Below, in pieces: positions 49,136-64,000 of a stretch of DNA of 64,000 nt. Source of the DNA: Homarus americanus. Its lineage: Eukaryota > Arthropoda > Malacostraca > Decapoda > Nephropidae. The first letter of the stretch is position 1. Each line of letters starts with the position of its first letter. Both the position numbers and the translations under genes were made by a program. Location: NCBI RefSeq assembly GCF_018991925.1, contig NW_024711973.1, positions 230,001 through 294,000 of the forward strand, in the 5' to 3' direction. The notes beneath the pieces are model-generated. The model was not told where the DNA came from, searched no databases, and saw nothing but the letters and a program-made list of their open reading frames with translations.

Positions 49136-50084
49136 CATCACAGTTCTCCCGCAATTATTACATCATCGATATATGGTGCATCAGTTGTAATTGTTGTTTA
49201 CTTTTCGAGGCTGGTGTGCATCAGATTTCTGCCCAAGCCGGGGCAGACAGTGCTGGGGGCATTCCTGATTTTCATGCTTGAAAAATTCACTAGGAAAGGT
49301 AGATATTGACTTCCATGAATGAACAAGCAATTTGGAAAACAATATGTTAGATGATATATTGTTCTGCTAATGTAAAAATAAAGACAATTTTCGGATTCCT
49401 TGTTTCTGTTCTATCAATCCATTGACTGGCATGGTTGCTAGGTAGCACGTGGCTAGTTGTAATTGAAAACGCCATGTTATTGGTACTAATCAAAAACGTT
49501 TCGGCATATGTTTTACAATAGATAACAAAGTTTCATGCTTCTATCAAAGAGACTTATTTTTGCCTTAACCGCTCTACTCTCAGCGCGGGTGTGTTGCCTT
49601 TCTTCACCAGCAAGAACACACCTCGCCAGTAATGTCTCGAGAGTCATGATAACGATACGAGTTGCTAGTACAGTAGTTTTTTCTTTATAGTTGTTGCCCC
49701 CAGAGTGCTGCCTGCTGGCCTGGCTAGGAGAGACTTTACGACAGCATTTGGAAGGAGAGATTCCTTCTTGCCAACTAAGCCAATAACAGAAGAAGTTAAA
49801 AATGAAGTGGAAAACTTTTAAATATTGTTGAATCGCCTTTGTGAATGTAGTCTTTTCTGTTTTTTTTTGCTTATGTAGGATAAAATATTGATAATATCAA
49901 AGCAGATTTTTGTGAGTGCTTGTCATAGTTTTAACTAAATAAACAATGTTCAACGAGAGAAGTACATCCAAAGAGAAGAACATTTATTTGTGGTTAATGT
50001 TATTGTCTTAAGGTCAATGGTAGAGTTCAACTCCTTGAATTCGGCAATTGACCCCCCTCCCCCCCTTACTCTTGGAAATAAGAT
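49136..50084. other. Anonymous DNA
   Basis: The first 160 bp may be a more degraded N-terminal part of the pseudogene family member on the minus strand. Nothing else is recognised. Confidence 0.45.
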
Positions 50085-50395
50085 TTTCACCCAATCAGTG
50101 TCACCCGAGTAGTCATCACTTGCCCTTACCTTGACACTCGACTGGTCACTCCCCAGGTACTCAACTAGTCACTTACCCAGATAGTCAACCAGTCACTCAC
50201 CCAGCCAGTCACTCACACGAGACACGCGACCGGTCACTCACCCAGACACTCTACCAATCACTCATCCGGATACTCAACTGGTCATTTATCCAGACACTCA
50301 ACCAGTCACTCACCCAGACACTCACCCAGTCACTCACCCAGACACTCACCCAGACACTCAACCAATCACTCAGCCAGACACACGACAAATCCTTA
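50085..50395. repeat. CCAGTCACTCACCCAGACACTCAA-type tandem repeat
   Basis: About fifteen imperfect units of roughly 20 bp with ACTCACCCAGACACTC and CAACCAGTC words. Confidence 0.9.
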
Positions 50396-50759
50396 CCATA
50401 ATAAGCATCAATTCTTCAACTTTACACGACGTAAACATGTATTGATGAAGCCTTCGTGATAATTTTTCATTCAAACAAACAAAAACAGAGGAACCAGCAG
50501 CCTTCACCAGCCCCCTCCCCCCCTCTTTTCCTTCCCCTCCACAAATTCCTTTTCCAATTATTACCAATTTGTCCTGTAATGAAAATGGAGAATTGGTCGC
50601 CTACCCCGGCATTAATAACAGTGTAGGAGGAGGAGAGAAAAAAAACACACACAACAATTTAGGCCAGAGGTATAACACATTCTCAAATTGCTTTTCTGTG
50701 TAATTTTAGCGGCTGTGGCAGACCAGGAGGTTTGGTATAGCTTGGTATACCCCTGAGAG

Positions 50760-51536
50760 GTGGAGAATATAAGTCTATCCCCATGCTTGCCTACCTGTCT
50801 CCATAACCTTCCTCTTCCTACACTACCCTTCCTCCTCCTCCTCCTCCTCCACATCCTTCCTCCTCCTCCTCCTCAGCCCTCATACCCTTCTTCTCCTCCT
50901 CTTCCACACTCTCTCCATGCTACCTCCTCCTTCACGTCACCTTCACCTTCACGCTACCTCCTCCTCCACGCTACCTCCTCCTTCAGGCTACCTCCTCCTT
51001 CACGCTACCCCCTCCTTCAGGCTAACACCTCCTTCAGGCTACCACCTCCTCCAGGCTACCACCTCCTCCAGGCTACTTCTTCCTTCACGCTACCTCCTCC
51101 TTCAGGCTACCTCCTCCTTCACGCTACCCCCTCCTTCAGGCTAACACCTCCTTCAGGCTACCACCTCCTCCAGGCTACTTCTTCCTTCACGCTACCTCCT
51201 CCTTCAGGCTACCTCCTCCTTCACGCTTCTCTTCCATCAGACACCCCTTGTCTTCGATTTTCCACTCCACTCCCTCATCCTCCACTTCACCACCTCCATG
51301 CCTTACCAAGCTTCCAAATGGACAGTGCCATCACCTCATACCAGGAGAGAAAACTGTTGATAACTGGAACTGAGGAATCTGGGAAGAAAATCGCTCACTG
51401 GAGGATAAATTTCAAGTTTGAGAATCAAGGAGGATTTGCAGATGTAAGAAGGAGAAAAAAGTATGATATGAGGATTATATATTTTTTTTCTGATTTCAAA
51501 TCCTTTCCTAATGGGATTGAAAAAGTTGGGGAGTGA
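50760..51536 (+). repeat. CT-rich 18-bp minisatellite within a 258-codon open frame
   Basis: The centre (about 50925-51235) is an array of CTACCTCCTCCTTCAGG and CTACCTCCTCCTTCACG 18-bp units. It includes a larger duplication of about 120 bp (51000-51115 and 51120-51225). Because 18 is a multiple of three, one frame stays open and encodes LLLHATSSFRLPPPSGY-like repeats. The non-repetitive tail (about 70 codons from 51315, MDSAITSYQERKLLITGTEE then SGKKIAHWRINFKF) has more normal composition, but I recognise no family and see no splice evidence. I treat the frame as repeat-driven, with some doubt about the tail. Confidence 0.6.
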
Positions 51537-51539
51537 TCC

Positions 51540-52484
51540 AGAGAAGGGGAGGAGGAAGGAGGGTTGAGGGGGTTTGACTGAGATTGGGCTCCACAAGGCG
51601 ACGAGATTGGCTGATATATTGAGAGTGATGTGGAAGGTATTAGTGGCTGTGGGGGAGGAAGGGAAGGGAGGGATGCGTGACCTGCCTCTGTTGGGAGATA
51701 GATTCCTCCTCTCCTTTTTTTAATCAGCTACCCCTCTCCTCTCTGTAACCCCTTCCCTATACTCCCCTCCCCTCTGCTATCTTCCCCTTCCCTCTCTCCT
51801 ATGATTCTCTATCCTCCCCCCCCCCCTTCCCTCCCCAAACGTGATCTCCTGCCGGAGGAGGAGGAGAAGTAGGAGGAGCTAAATAAAACTAAGTAGCTCA
51901 ATTACGAACGTCCAATTAACAGTAAATTTTGCCTCCGTGTACAACATGTTGGTGGCCATCAGTGAATGAAAACGAGTGTGTTAATATTTTACTTAGAACA
52001 AAAATATTCCACAACTATATGAATGTTGTATTGTCAGTCTCATTAGTAACTTTGTCCTCCCCACAGCATTTAAAGACTTAGTATTTTTAGGGTATTTTAC
52101 TTATCTTGAACAGCATCATTCCAGGTGTTTTCATTTTTCATTTAAATTCGGTAGAAATTTCATCTAGTATGAGCAGTACTTCCTCCTTATACATATAGGA
52201 TAGACTATTGTAATACCTAACTGGCTGTCTCCTTTATGACTGCGGGTCTGAATGTATGGTTGTTGTAAGATAAAAACGCTGTTAACTGTTTCATCTTCCT
52301 TTCTTCATGATGAGCAAAATAATTACAGGAATAATAACACATTTTGATAATAATTTACAGCGTAAGTTGGGCTGGTAAACAAGTGGATCTCAGAATACCG
52401 GTAAACTAAGTCGATTAGGTAAGATATTGCAGCACAAATGTTTATGATGAGGGAGTTGGAAATTTCAAGACCCTAATGAAATAA
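51540..52484. other. Anonymous DNA with CT-rich patches
   Basis: CCCCTCTCC-rich stretch at 51715-51840. No gene supported. Confidence 0.5.
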
Positions 52485-52485
52485 C

Positions 52486-52601
<116 letters not shown>

Positions 52602-53519
52602 GCAGTGTGTATCCGTAGCCGCCATGACCACCACCAACAACATGACGCGCCCCCTCTCGTGTCACTGTGCCATCACTCAGTGCCAGATTACCTTACTAAT
52701 TGAGTTCCGACCTCGATGATCCGTAAAAGTGGACTCCTTTTCATTTTCACTATTGACGAAGGACGAAAATAAATTAAATGAACATGTTCGCCCACCTAAC
52801 TACAAATATTTATCCTCCCGTTGTAAAAAAATGTTGACACATTTTCTTACAAGTGCTAGAAACATTGAATAAACATTTAGAGAAAATACACATGTTATAA
52901 ATCATAGAATAAAAGCCGGTTTTAACTCATATCAGATGTTGAGTGTTTATGATTTACAGAGTGGTTATGTTGGTCTTGACACCCGAGTAACGGCACAGCG
53001 TAATGAAGAGGTTGAAAATATTTATATATTATTTTCAGTGTTGTGTGTACGTACTGTTGTCTGTCGTCTTTAGTGTTCGTGTAAGTAAGACTTGTTTGTA
53101 AACTGTTGCAATTATGTTTTTATTTAATGTTTTGTATTTAATGATGTGCTAGTTGTCGCCAAAACAATATTTATATTGCGTAAGAATTACTTTTAGAATG
53201 TTTTGAAATTTTTAGTGTTCTGTGTATATCCGCTTTTGTCAGATTAATGTTTAAGTACATACGAAATATTTACATAATTTTTAGAATATATTATATAAAA
53301 TATTAAAATTTTAAAGGAAATAATCATTGTCGTCTGAAACATATTTTAATATTTTTGAACTGATAAATGTTTTTTTTTATGCTTCCGTTGTCATGTAATA
53401 AACGTCTATGTTTGAATTATTTTCAGAATATCGTGGCTATATTGTTGTGAATGTTTAGGTGAGATTTACCTTGTTCACAGATCCACGGTAATAAAATATA
53501 AGTGTCACATTGTTCCCTG
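52602..53519. other. Anonymous AT-rich DNA
   Basis: No supported gene. Confidence 0.55.
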
Positions 53520-53830
53520 CCGTCGTCAGTATAATTGTCCGTGTGTATGGCTGTCCGTTTTATATATGTCCGTTTGTATGCTTTTATGTTTGTCCGTTTG
53601 TATGTTTATCTGTTTGTATTCCTACGTTCATGTTTGTTTGTACGTTTGTATGTTTATCCATGCGTCTTTGTGTTTTGTTGCATGTGTATCATTTTATCTG
53701 CTTGTCCGTTGTGTGTATGTCCGTTTGTCTGGTTGCCTGTGTGTCCGTTAATACGTTTGCCCGTTTATATATTTTCTCGTCTGTTTACTTGTTCGTCCGT
53801 GTATGTGATAGTCTTTGTGTTTTACGTCTG
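53520..53830. repeat. Degenerate GTCCGTTTGTATGTTT repeat
   Basis: GTCCGTTTGTATG, GTTTATCTG and CGTTTGC words recur throughout. Three overlapping Cys/Val/Phe-rich frames are open on the plus strand for the same reason. Confidence 0.8.
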
Positions 53831-54515
53831 TTCATAAACTCGGGTGTCATGGCTCTCCAACCTCTCCTATTAGGTGTTTTTCTCGCTCGTAAGGACTCTG
53901 TTTTCAAGCCCAAGGTGACCCAGGCAACTACCCATCTCTTGTTGTCTTTATTACCTGAATGTATAATAATTTTTTTCTCAGAATATCTTGTGTTTGACCT
54001 TCCGTTATCTTGTGTAGAATATGGAGCATTTTAACTCAAGTTTGCTCTTTTACTGAGGAGAAAAATATGTATTGGAGTTACCACCAGAAAGTTAATATTT
54101 TCTGTATTAATGTTTAATGTTCTAACTTAGGTTCACATGTTAACTGAGGAATTTTTATTTGTAGGTATAAGATAGTTCCAGAATAATGTTATTTTCTATA
54201 GAATGTTTAGTGTTTTAACTTGTATTCGTATTAATTATCTCCAAAATGTCTTAAAATGTTTTGAGTATACTTTTTTTTCTTACTCTATATAAGTTCATTT
54301 CACAATGTTTCAAAATAGTGAAAGAGAAAGTTTTACATTTGAATTTCTGATCACTCATTTTATATTATATCAGCGAAAGTTTTTGTTCAGACGTTTTTAA
54401 ATTTGTTTCGTGTTGAAAAGTTTTTTTTTTTTTTTGAGAAAGGTCCGGTGTCAGAGTCATGTTTGTGTACGTGATGGGGATTTGTTGTTGATATTTTTAG
54501 GTTGTCTGGGAGCTG
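53831..54515. other. Anonymous AT-rich DNA
   Basis: No supported gene; a T13 run near 54421. Confidence 0.55.
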
Positions 54516-54950
54516 AGGCAGGTAGGGAAGGTGGAAGGAAGAGAGGAAGGAGGTAAGGTAGGTAGGGAAGGTGGGAGAAAAGAGGAAAGGTAGATAAGGG
54601 AGGGAGGAAGTAGAGAGAGGGAGCTATGGAAGAATAAAGGAGAAAGGTTGACAAAGAGGAAGGGGAGGGAGGGAGGGAGTAGAGGAACGGAGTATGGAAA
54701 ATAACAGGGCAAGGTAAGGAGGGAGGAACCAGAGGGAGAGAGGGTAGGAAGGGAGGAAGGGAGGGAAGGAGGGAGGGAATAAAGTAAGGAAGAACAATGG
54801 AGAAACAAAAGTATAAGGAGGAAAGGAGAAAGACAGAGAAAGAAAGAGGGAGTAGAGACAAGGAAAGAAGAGAGAGAGAGAAAAGAGGGAAGGAGCCCAA
54901 GGAGAGAGTCATAAGGAGAAGGGAAGAGTGAGGGGGAACGAGGGTGTGGG
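54516..54950. repeat. Purine GGGAGGAAGG/AGAGAGGG tract
   Basis: About 430 bp almost without C, from imperfect GGAAGG and GGGAGG words. Confidence 0.9.
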
Positions 54951-54989
54951 AAAGTGATTGAGGAATTAATGTAAGGGGAGGGTGTGAAG

Positions 54990-55330
54990 GAACCGTTTTT
55001 GTTGTTGCTGTTGTTTTTGTTTTTCTTGTTGCTACTTTTGATGTTGTGATTCTTCTTGTTACTGCTTTTGTTTTTGTTGTTGTGATTAGTATTGTTGCTA
55101 CTTTTGTTTTGTTGCGATTTTTCTTATTGCTACTTTTGTTGTTATTGTGATTGTTATTGTTGCTACTTTTGTTGTTGTTGTTGCTTTTTTATTGTACTTA
55201 TTACTTATATTGGTGATGGTTATTGTTCTTATTGTTATTTTGGTTCTTGTTCTTGTTACTTATATTGCTGTTATTGCTCTTGTTGCTAAAATTTTGTTTT
55301 GATTTTGTTTCTACATTTGGTATTTGTCTT
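54990..55330. repeat. GTTGTTGCTACTTTT tandem repeat
   Basis: Units of about 30-45 bp with TTGTTGCTACTTTTGTT and TTGTGATT(C/A)TT; T/G-rich, with plus-strand bias opposite to the purine tract upstream. Confidence 0.85.
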
Positions 55331-55604
55331 TTATTATTATTTTACAGTTGCGATTTTTTTTTTTCGCTTATACGTTATGTTACAAAGTTGTATTTAATCT
55401 AAGACTTTGTATATATCATCATGTTTACGTAATCTCGGGGGAAATGACGTCAACAATATTTATTTTCGATTAATATGGTTTTTCGCGCCATTTAAATCAC
55501 TCTAAAGAACATTTGATAAGAAAAGGAGAATGACGCAAAAAATAAATAAATAATAGAAAGAATAAAAAAGAAAAGACGAAACAGAAGACAAAGATCGTGA
55601 AGAA

Positions 55605-55915
55605 AGAAGACGGGGGAGAAGAGGACGAAGAAGATGTTGAAAAAGACGAAGATGACGGCGGTGAAGAAGAAGAAGAAGAAAGAGGATGAGAAGGAGGAGG
55701 AGGAAGAAGAAGAAGGAGGAGGAGGAGGGGAAGGAGGAGGAGGAGGAGGGGAGGGCGGAGTAGAAGAAGGATGAGACGAAGAAGTAGACGAAGGCGGTGA
55801 AGAAGACGACGAAAGAGGATGAGAATGAGATGAAATAAGGAGGAGACGAAGAAGAAGGAGGAGAAGAAGAATGAGGAGGAGAAGGTAAGAAGAAGAGGAG
55901 AAGGAAGATGAAGAT
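55605..55915. repeat. GAAGAAGACGAGGAGG purine repeat
   Basis: Triplet-based GAA/GGA/GAC repeat. The minus-strand Ser/Leu/Phe frame at 55502-55984 is a by-product. Confidence 0.9.
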
Positions 55916-56443
55916 AGTTATTGAAATTAAACCACAGGAAACAAAATAAATAAATTTTACTGTATTAAGTTTGGATGTCACCAAGGCTTAACTATTCTCA
56001 TAACATAAACAGAGCCATTAAATAAACACTACGATGTTAGATTAAATACACAGAGAGAGAGAGAGAGGAAATTGTTTATTTTTAATCTACAGTATTACAT
56101 CCTGGGAAATCTTCTTTCGTGGAATTTGATTACAGGAAATATATCTCGTCTTAGTTAGTTTGTGACCAAGTTTAACCTCATTTGACCCTGGTTTATGTAT
56201 TTTATATGTATATTTATTGATGTATATGTGTAATGTGTAATTATGTCATGTAATTGGCCTGTGAAATGATTTGTAGAATTTAGTTAAAGTAAATAAGTTG
56301 CTTTCTTAGTTCCTCTAGCGGTGGTCTTGCTCACGTTTACTTACCTCACGCTACTAAGTCCTGTAAAATTGTGTCGAGATTCGTGTGAAAAGTGAAATTT
56401 ATTTTTCGTTGTTCACCTCCTGGAATAATGGTTGGAGCTTATG
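55916..56443. other. Anonymous AT-rich DNA
   Basis: Short GAGAGAGA run at 56052; no gene supported. Confidence 0.55.
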
Positions 56444-56785
56444 TTATCATCCCGGGTGTTGGCTAAGGCGTGGGAGAGGGCGATGATGTGGGCTAGAGCG
56501 TTGGCGTGGGATAGGGCGTTGATGTGGGCTAGAGCGTTGGCGTGGGATAGGGCGTTGATGTGGGCTAGAGCGTTGGCGTGGGATAGGGCGTTGATGTGGG
56601 CTAGAGCGTTGGCGTGGGATAGGGCGTTGATGTGGGCTAGAGCGTTGGCGTGGGATAGGGCGTTGATGTGGGCTAGAGCGTTGGCGTGGGATAGGGCGTT
56701 GATGTGGGCTAGAGCGTTGGCGTGGGATAGGGCGAGGGCGTTTGCTTGGGCTAGGGAGTTGGCGAGGGCGTTGGCCTTACTCTTA
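56444..56785 (+). repeat. 36-bp minisatellite, about eight near-identical copies
   Basis: The unit GCGTTGATGTGGGCTAGAGC plus GTTGGCGTGGGATAGG repeats with almost no differences from 56479 to about 56735 and then degrades. In frame it encodes a 12-residue unit, ALAWDRALMWAR, inside a 152-codon frame (56432-56890). The low divergence shows recent expansion. There is no start context or other coding evidence. Confidence 0.93.
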
Positions 56786-61611
<4,826 letters not shown>

Positions 61612-62130
61612 ACAACTCCCAAACACACTCCCTCCCTCACTTTCACACTCCCTCACTCTCACAGTCTCCTTCCTTCACTCTTACCCTCCCTCACACTGCC
61701 TCCCTCCCTCACTTTCACAGTTTCCTTCCTTCACTCTCACACTGTGTCTCTCACAGTCTCCCTCCCTCACTCTCACAGTCTCCCTCCCTCACTCTCACAG
61801 TCTCCCTCCTTCACTCCTACCCTCCCTCACACTGTCTCTCTCCCTCACTCTCACACTGTCTGTCTCCCTCACTCACTCTCACACTGTCTGTCTCCCTCAC
61901 TCACTCTCACACTGTCTGTCTCCCTCACTCACTCTCACACTGTCTGTCTCCCTCACTCACTCTCACTGTCTGTCTGTCACACTCCCTCCCTCCTCCCTTC
62001 TCCCTCCCTCACTCTCCCTCCCTCCCTCCCTCCCTTACTCACACTCCACTCCCCTCCCTCCCTCTCTCTCACCTCCTCCCTCCCTCTCTCTCACCCCACC
62101 TCCCTCCCTCCCTCTCTCTCACCTCCCTCA
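61612..62130. repeat. CCCTCACTCTCACACTGTCTGTCT minisatellite
   Basis: Imperfect 24-32-bp units, most regular at 61850-61975, with CTCCCTCACTCACTCTCACACTGTCTG repeated four times. All plus-strand frames become Ser/Leu/Pro-rich. Confidence 0.94.
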
Positions 62131-62810
62131 CTCTCATAGTCCCTTCCACTGTGACACGCTGCCTCTCTTTCTTTCTCTCTTTTCCCCCCTCTCTTGTCAC
62201 ACTATTAGTCATCTTCCTTTCTTTTCCCTCACCCATCGATCTCCCACTCTCTTCCGTCTTTCTTGCACCCTTTTACTCTTCTTTACTACCCCTCCTCCTC
62301 CTCCTACTTCCCCTTCCATCCCTTCCCTCCTCCCTCTTTTTACTTCACTCCCTCCACACTCATCGATCTTACTCTCTCCCCCCACCCTCCACCTCCTCCT
62401 CATGTTCCTCCTTTACCTTTTCCCCCCTCCTTGTATTTCTCCTCGTCTTCTTTTTCCTTCTTATCCTCCTCCTTTTACTCCTCTTCATCCCTTTCCTCCT
62501 CCTTATTCTCCTATTCCTCCTCCATTTCCTCCCCTTCCTCCTTCTCCACCTCCCTCTTTTCCTCTTCCCCCTCCTCCTTTTCTCTTTCGCATTCCCTTCC
62601 TCCTTCTCCTTCTTTGACTCTTCCTCATCCCTTTCCTCCCCATTCTCCTCCTCCTCCTTCTTTGACTCTTCCTCATCCCTTTCCTCCCCATTCTCCTCCT
62701 CCTCCACCTCATTTTACTCATCTTTCTCTTCCCCTTTTCCTCTTCTCTTCCTCCACCTCCTCCTCCTCCTTTTCTTCCACTTCCTCTTCCTTCTCCTCGA
62801 CCCTCCCATA
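62131..62810. repeat. CTCCTC/CCTTCC pyrimidine low-complexity tract
   Basis: About 680 bp of CTCCTCCTCC and TTTCCTCC words. It contains a perfect duplicate, CTTTGACTCTTCCTCATCCC plus TTTCCTCCCCATTCTCCTCC, near 62612 and 62662. Confidence 0.93.
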
Positions 62811-62879
62811 TGTATACTAGAGAAGTGTATTTCCCCTTCCATTCAGTCGTTGTGGTTGTAATTCAAGTGCTAGAGCCAA

Positions 62880-63219
62880 GTACAGTGGTTCAGAGTGAGT
62901 GGTGTGGCGGGGTGTGGTTTAGTGTGGTGTAAATTAGTGTGGTGTGACGGGGTGTGGTTTAGTGTGATGAGGCGTGATTTAGTGTGTATGTTGTGTGGTT
63001 TAGTGTGGTGTGGCGAGGTTTTTTAGTTTAGTGTGGTGAATTAGTGTGGTGTGGCGGGGTGTGGTTGAAAATGTGATGAGACTTGGATTAGTGTGGTTGT
63101 GAATTAGTGTGGTGTGGCGGGGTGTGGTTTCGTGTGATGCGGCGTTGTTTAGTATTATGTTGTGTGGTTTAGTGTGGTGTGGCGGGGTGTGGTTTAGTGT
63201 GGTGCGAGGGGGTGTGGTT
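62880..63219. repeat. GTGTGGTTTAGTGTGGTGTGG repeat
   Basis: About nine degenerate units with GTGTGGCGGGGTGTGGTTTAG and GAATTAGTGTGGTGTG words; ends exactly where the LINE 3' terminus begins. Confidence 0.92.
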
Positions 63220-64000
63220 AACATAAGAACCTGAGAAATTAAGGAGTCTACAATAGGCCAGTTGCCCTGTGCATGGCAGCTCCTGTCGAGAGTTATTACC
63301 ACTCTCTATCATCCATGAATCTATCTAGCCTCCTTTTAAAACTTTCCAGCGTTCCAGCCATTACTACAAAGTTGCTAAGCTTGTTTCACTCGTCTACCAC
63401 CCTATTTGTGGACCAGTTCCTTCCTATCTCCCTCCTAAACCTAAACTTATCCAACTTAAATCCGTTGCTACGAGTCCTATCCTGCTCGGATATTATAAGA
63501 ACTTTATTTATATCTCCTTTATTGATTCATTTCACCCACTTAAATACTTCTATCATATCTCCCCCGCACTCTTCGTCTTTCTAGAGAATGCAAGTTTAGT
63601 TTCTTTAATCTATCCTGATATGGATGGTTTCTAAGTCTCCGAATCATTTTCGTCATTCTTCGCTGCACAAACTCCAGTGCATTATCCATTCTATAATAGG
63701 AGCACCAGAAATGAACAGCATAATCGAGGTGCGGCCTGACTAGCGCAAGATATAGTTGCAATAAGACCTCTGCACTCTTATTACTTACACTTTTAGATAT
63801 AAAACCTAATACTCTGTTTGCCTTATTTTGAATATTAACGCACTGTTTTCTTGGCCGTAGGTTCGGGTTTACAAGTACCCCTAAGTCTCTTTCACAAGTT
63901 GACTTCTCTAAGTTGTTGTTGTCAAGGCTGTGTACATTGACAGTATTTGTTCTTCGAATATTTAGTACGCTGCACTTGCTGGTGTTGAATTTCATTTGCC
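63220..64000 (-). mobile_element. CR1/L2-like LINE, 3' part, running off the window
   Basis: Minus strand. RT C-terminal coding lies at 63995-63560: RDLGVLVNPNLRPRKQCVN, QNKANRVLGFISKSVSN, YLALVRPHLDYAVHFWCSYY and LEFVQRRMTKMIRRLRN. After a frameshift near 63570 the frame goes on as GDMIEVFKWVK and, past one in-frame TGA, ISEQDRTRSNGFKLDKFRFR, WSTNRVVDEWNKLSNFVVMA and ESFKRRLDRFMDDREW. That tail is the usual end of CR1/L2-type ORF2. The element ends GGTTCTTATGTT, resembling the octamer tail of this group. It is inserted in a GTGTGGT repeat. The frameshift and stop make it inactive. Confidence 0.9.

Noticed and set aside
53510..54034. 174-codon Cys/Val/Phe-rich frame resembling a membrane protein
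   Set aside because: Derived from GTCCGTTTGTATG repeats; three frames are open at once, and no splice or start context exists.
56444..56785. Regular 36-bp repeats, CRISPR-like at first sight
   Set aside because: Units are directly adjacent with no unique spacers, in a eukaryotic setting; this is a minisatellite.

Overview
This is a eukaryotic, repeat-dominated window that looks like intergenic or intronic DNA of an arthropod, most likely a decapod crustacean. The reasons are blocks of the arthropod telomeric motif TTAGG, a Penelope-like retroelement, several broken non-LTR retroelements, tRNA-derived SINE-like elements, and an extreme load of microsatellites and minisatellites ((TA)n, (AAT)n, (GA)n, CT-rich and GGTGGT-rich arrays). 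No bacterial-style operon and no complete host gene is visible. Most long open frames are translations of simple repeats. The species call is an inference.

Layout: 1-6 kb holds C-rich and GGTGGT minisatellites, degenerate TTAGG DNA and a LINE 3' end on an (AAT)n tract. 6.4-7.7 kb holds the 5' part of an RTE-like LINE, identified by its endonuclease start. 9.4-10.3 kb holds a MITE-like inverted-repeat element and a TTAGG block. 12-17.4 kb is minisatellite-rich with one SINE. 17.5-18.6 kb has two exon-like segments with good splice signals, separated by a 254-bp MITE flanked by TTAA. 22-23.6 kb is the fullest copy of a family that recurs at 29.1-29.6 (inverted), 32.4-33.8 and 35.8-36.6 kb (inverted). 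24.4-25.95 kb is a decayed Penelope-like element with reverse transcriptase, GIY-YIG domain and 3' tail.

30.4-32.04 kb is the most unusual stretch: one frame runs for about 1.6 kb with fifteen TAA codons but no TAG or TGA until a TGA at 32038-32040, and it reads like protein between the TAAs. It could be a gene using TAA as a sense codon, or a decayed gene or endogenous element. 34.4-36.6 kb holds a SINE, a LINE 3' half and the fourth family copy. 38.2-39.35 kb is a nest of palindromes: a 585-bp foldback element, then two head-to-head tRNA-like units, all embedded in (TA)n. 39.9 kb has a scrap of LINE reverse transcriptase. 48.65-49.14 kb (minus) is a frameshifted copy of a multicopy invertebrate protein family. 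44.8-63.2 kb is otherwise mostly satellite arrays and anonymous DNA. 63.2-64 kb is the 3' part of a CR1/L2-like LINE that runs off the window.

Apart from the retroelement domains, no functional pathway can be assembled. The interest lies in the multicopy family with two conserved coding-like blocks, the TAA-only frame, and the palindrome cluster.
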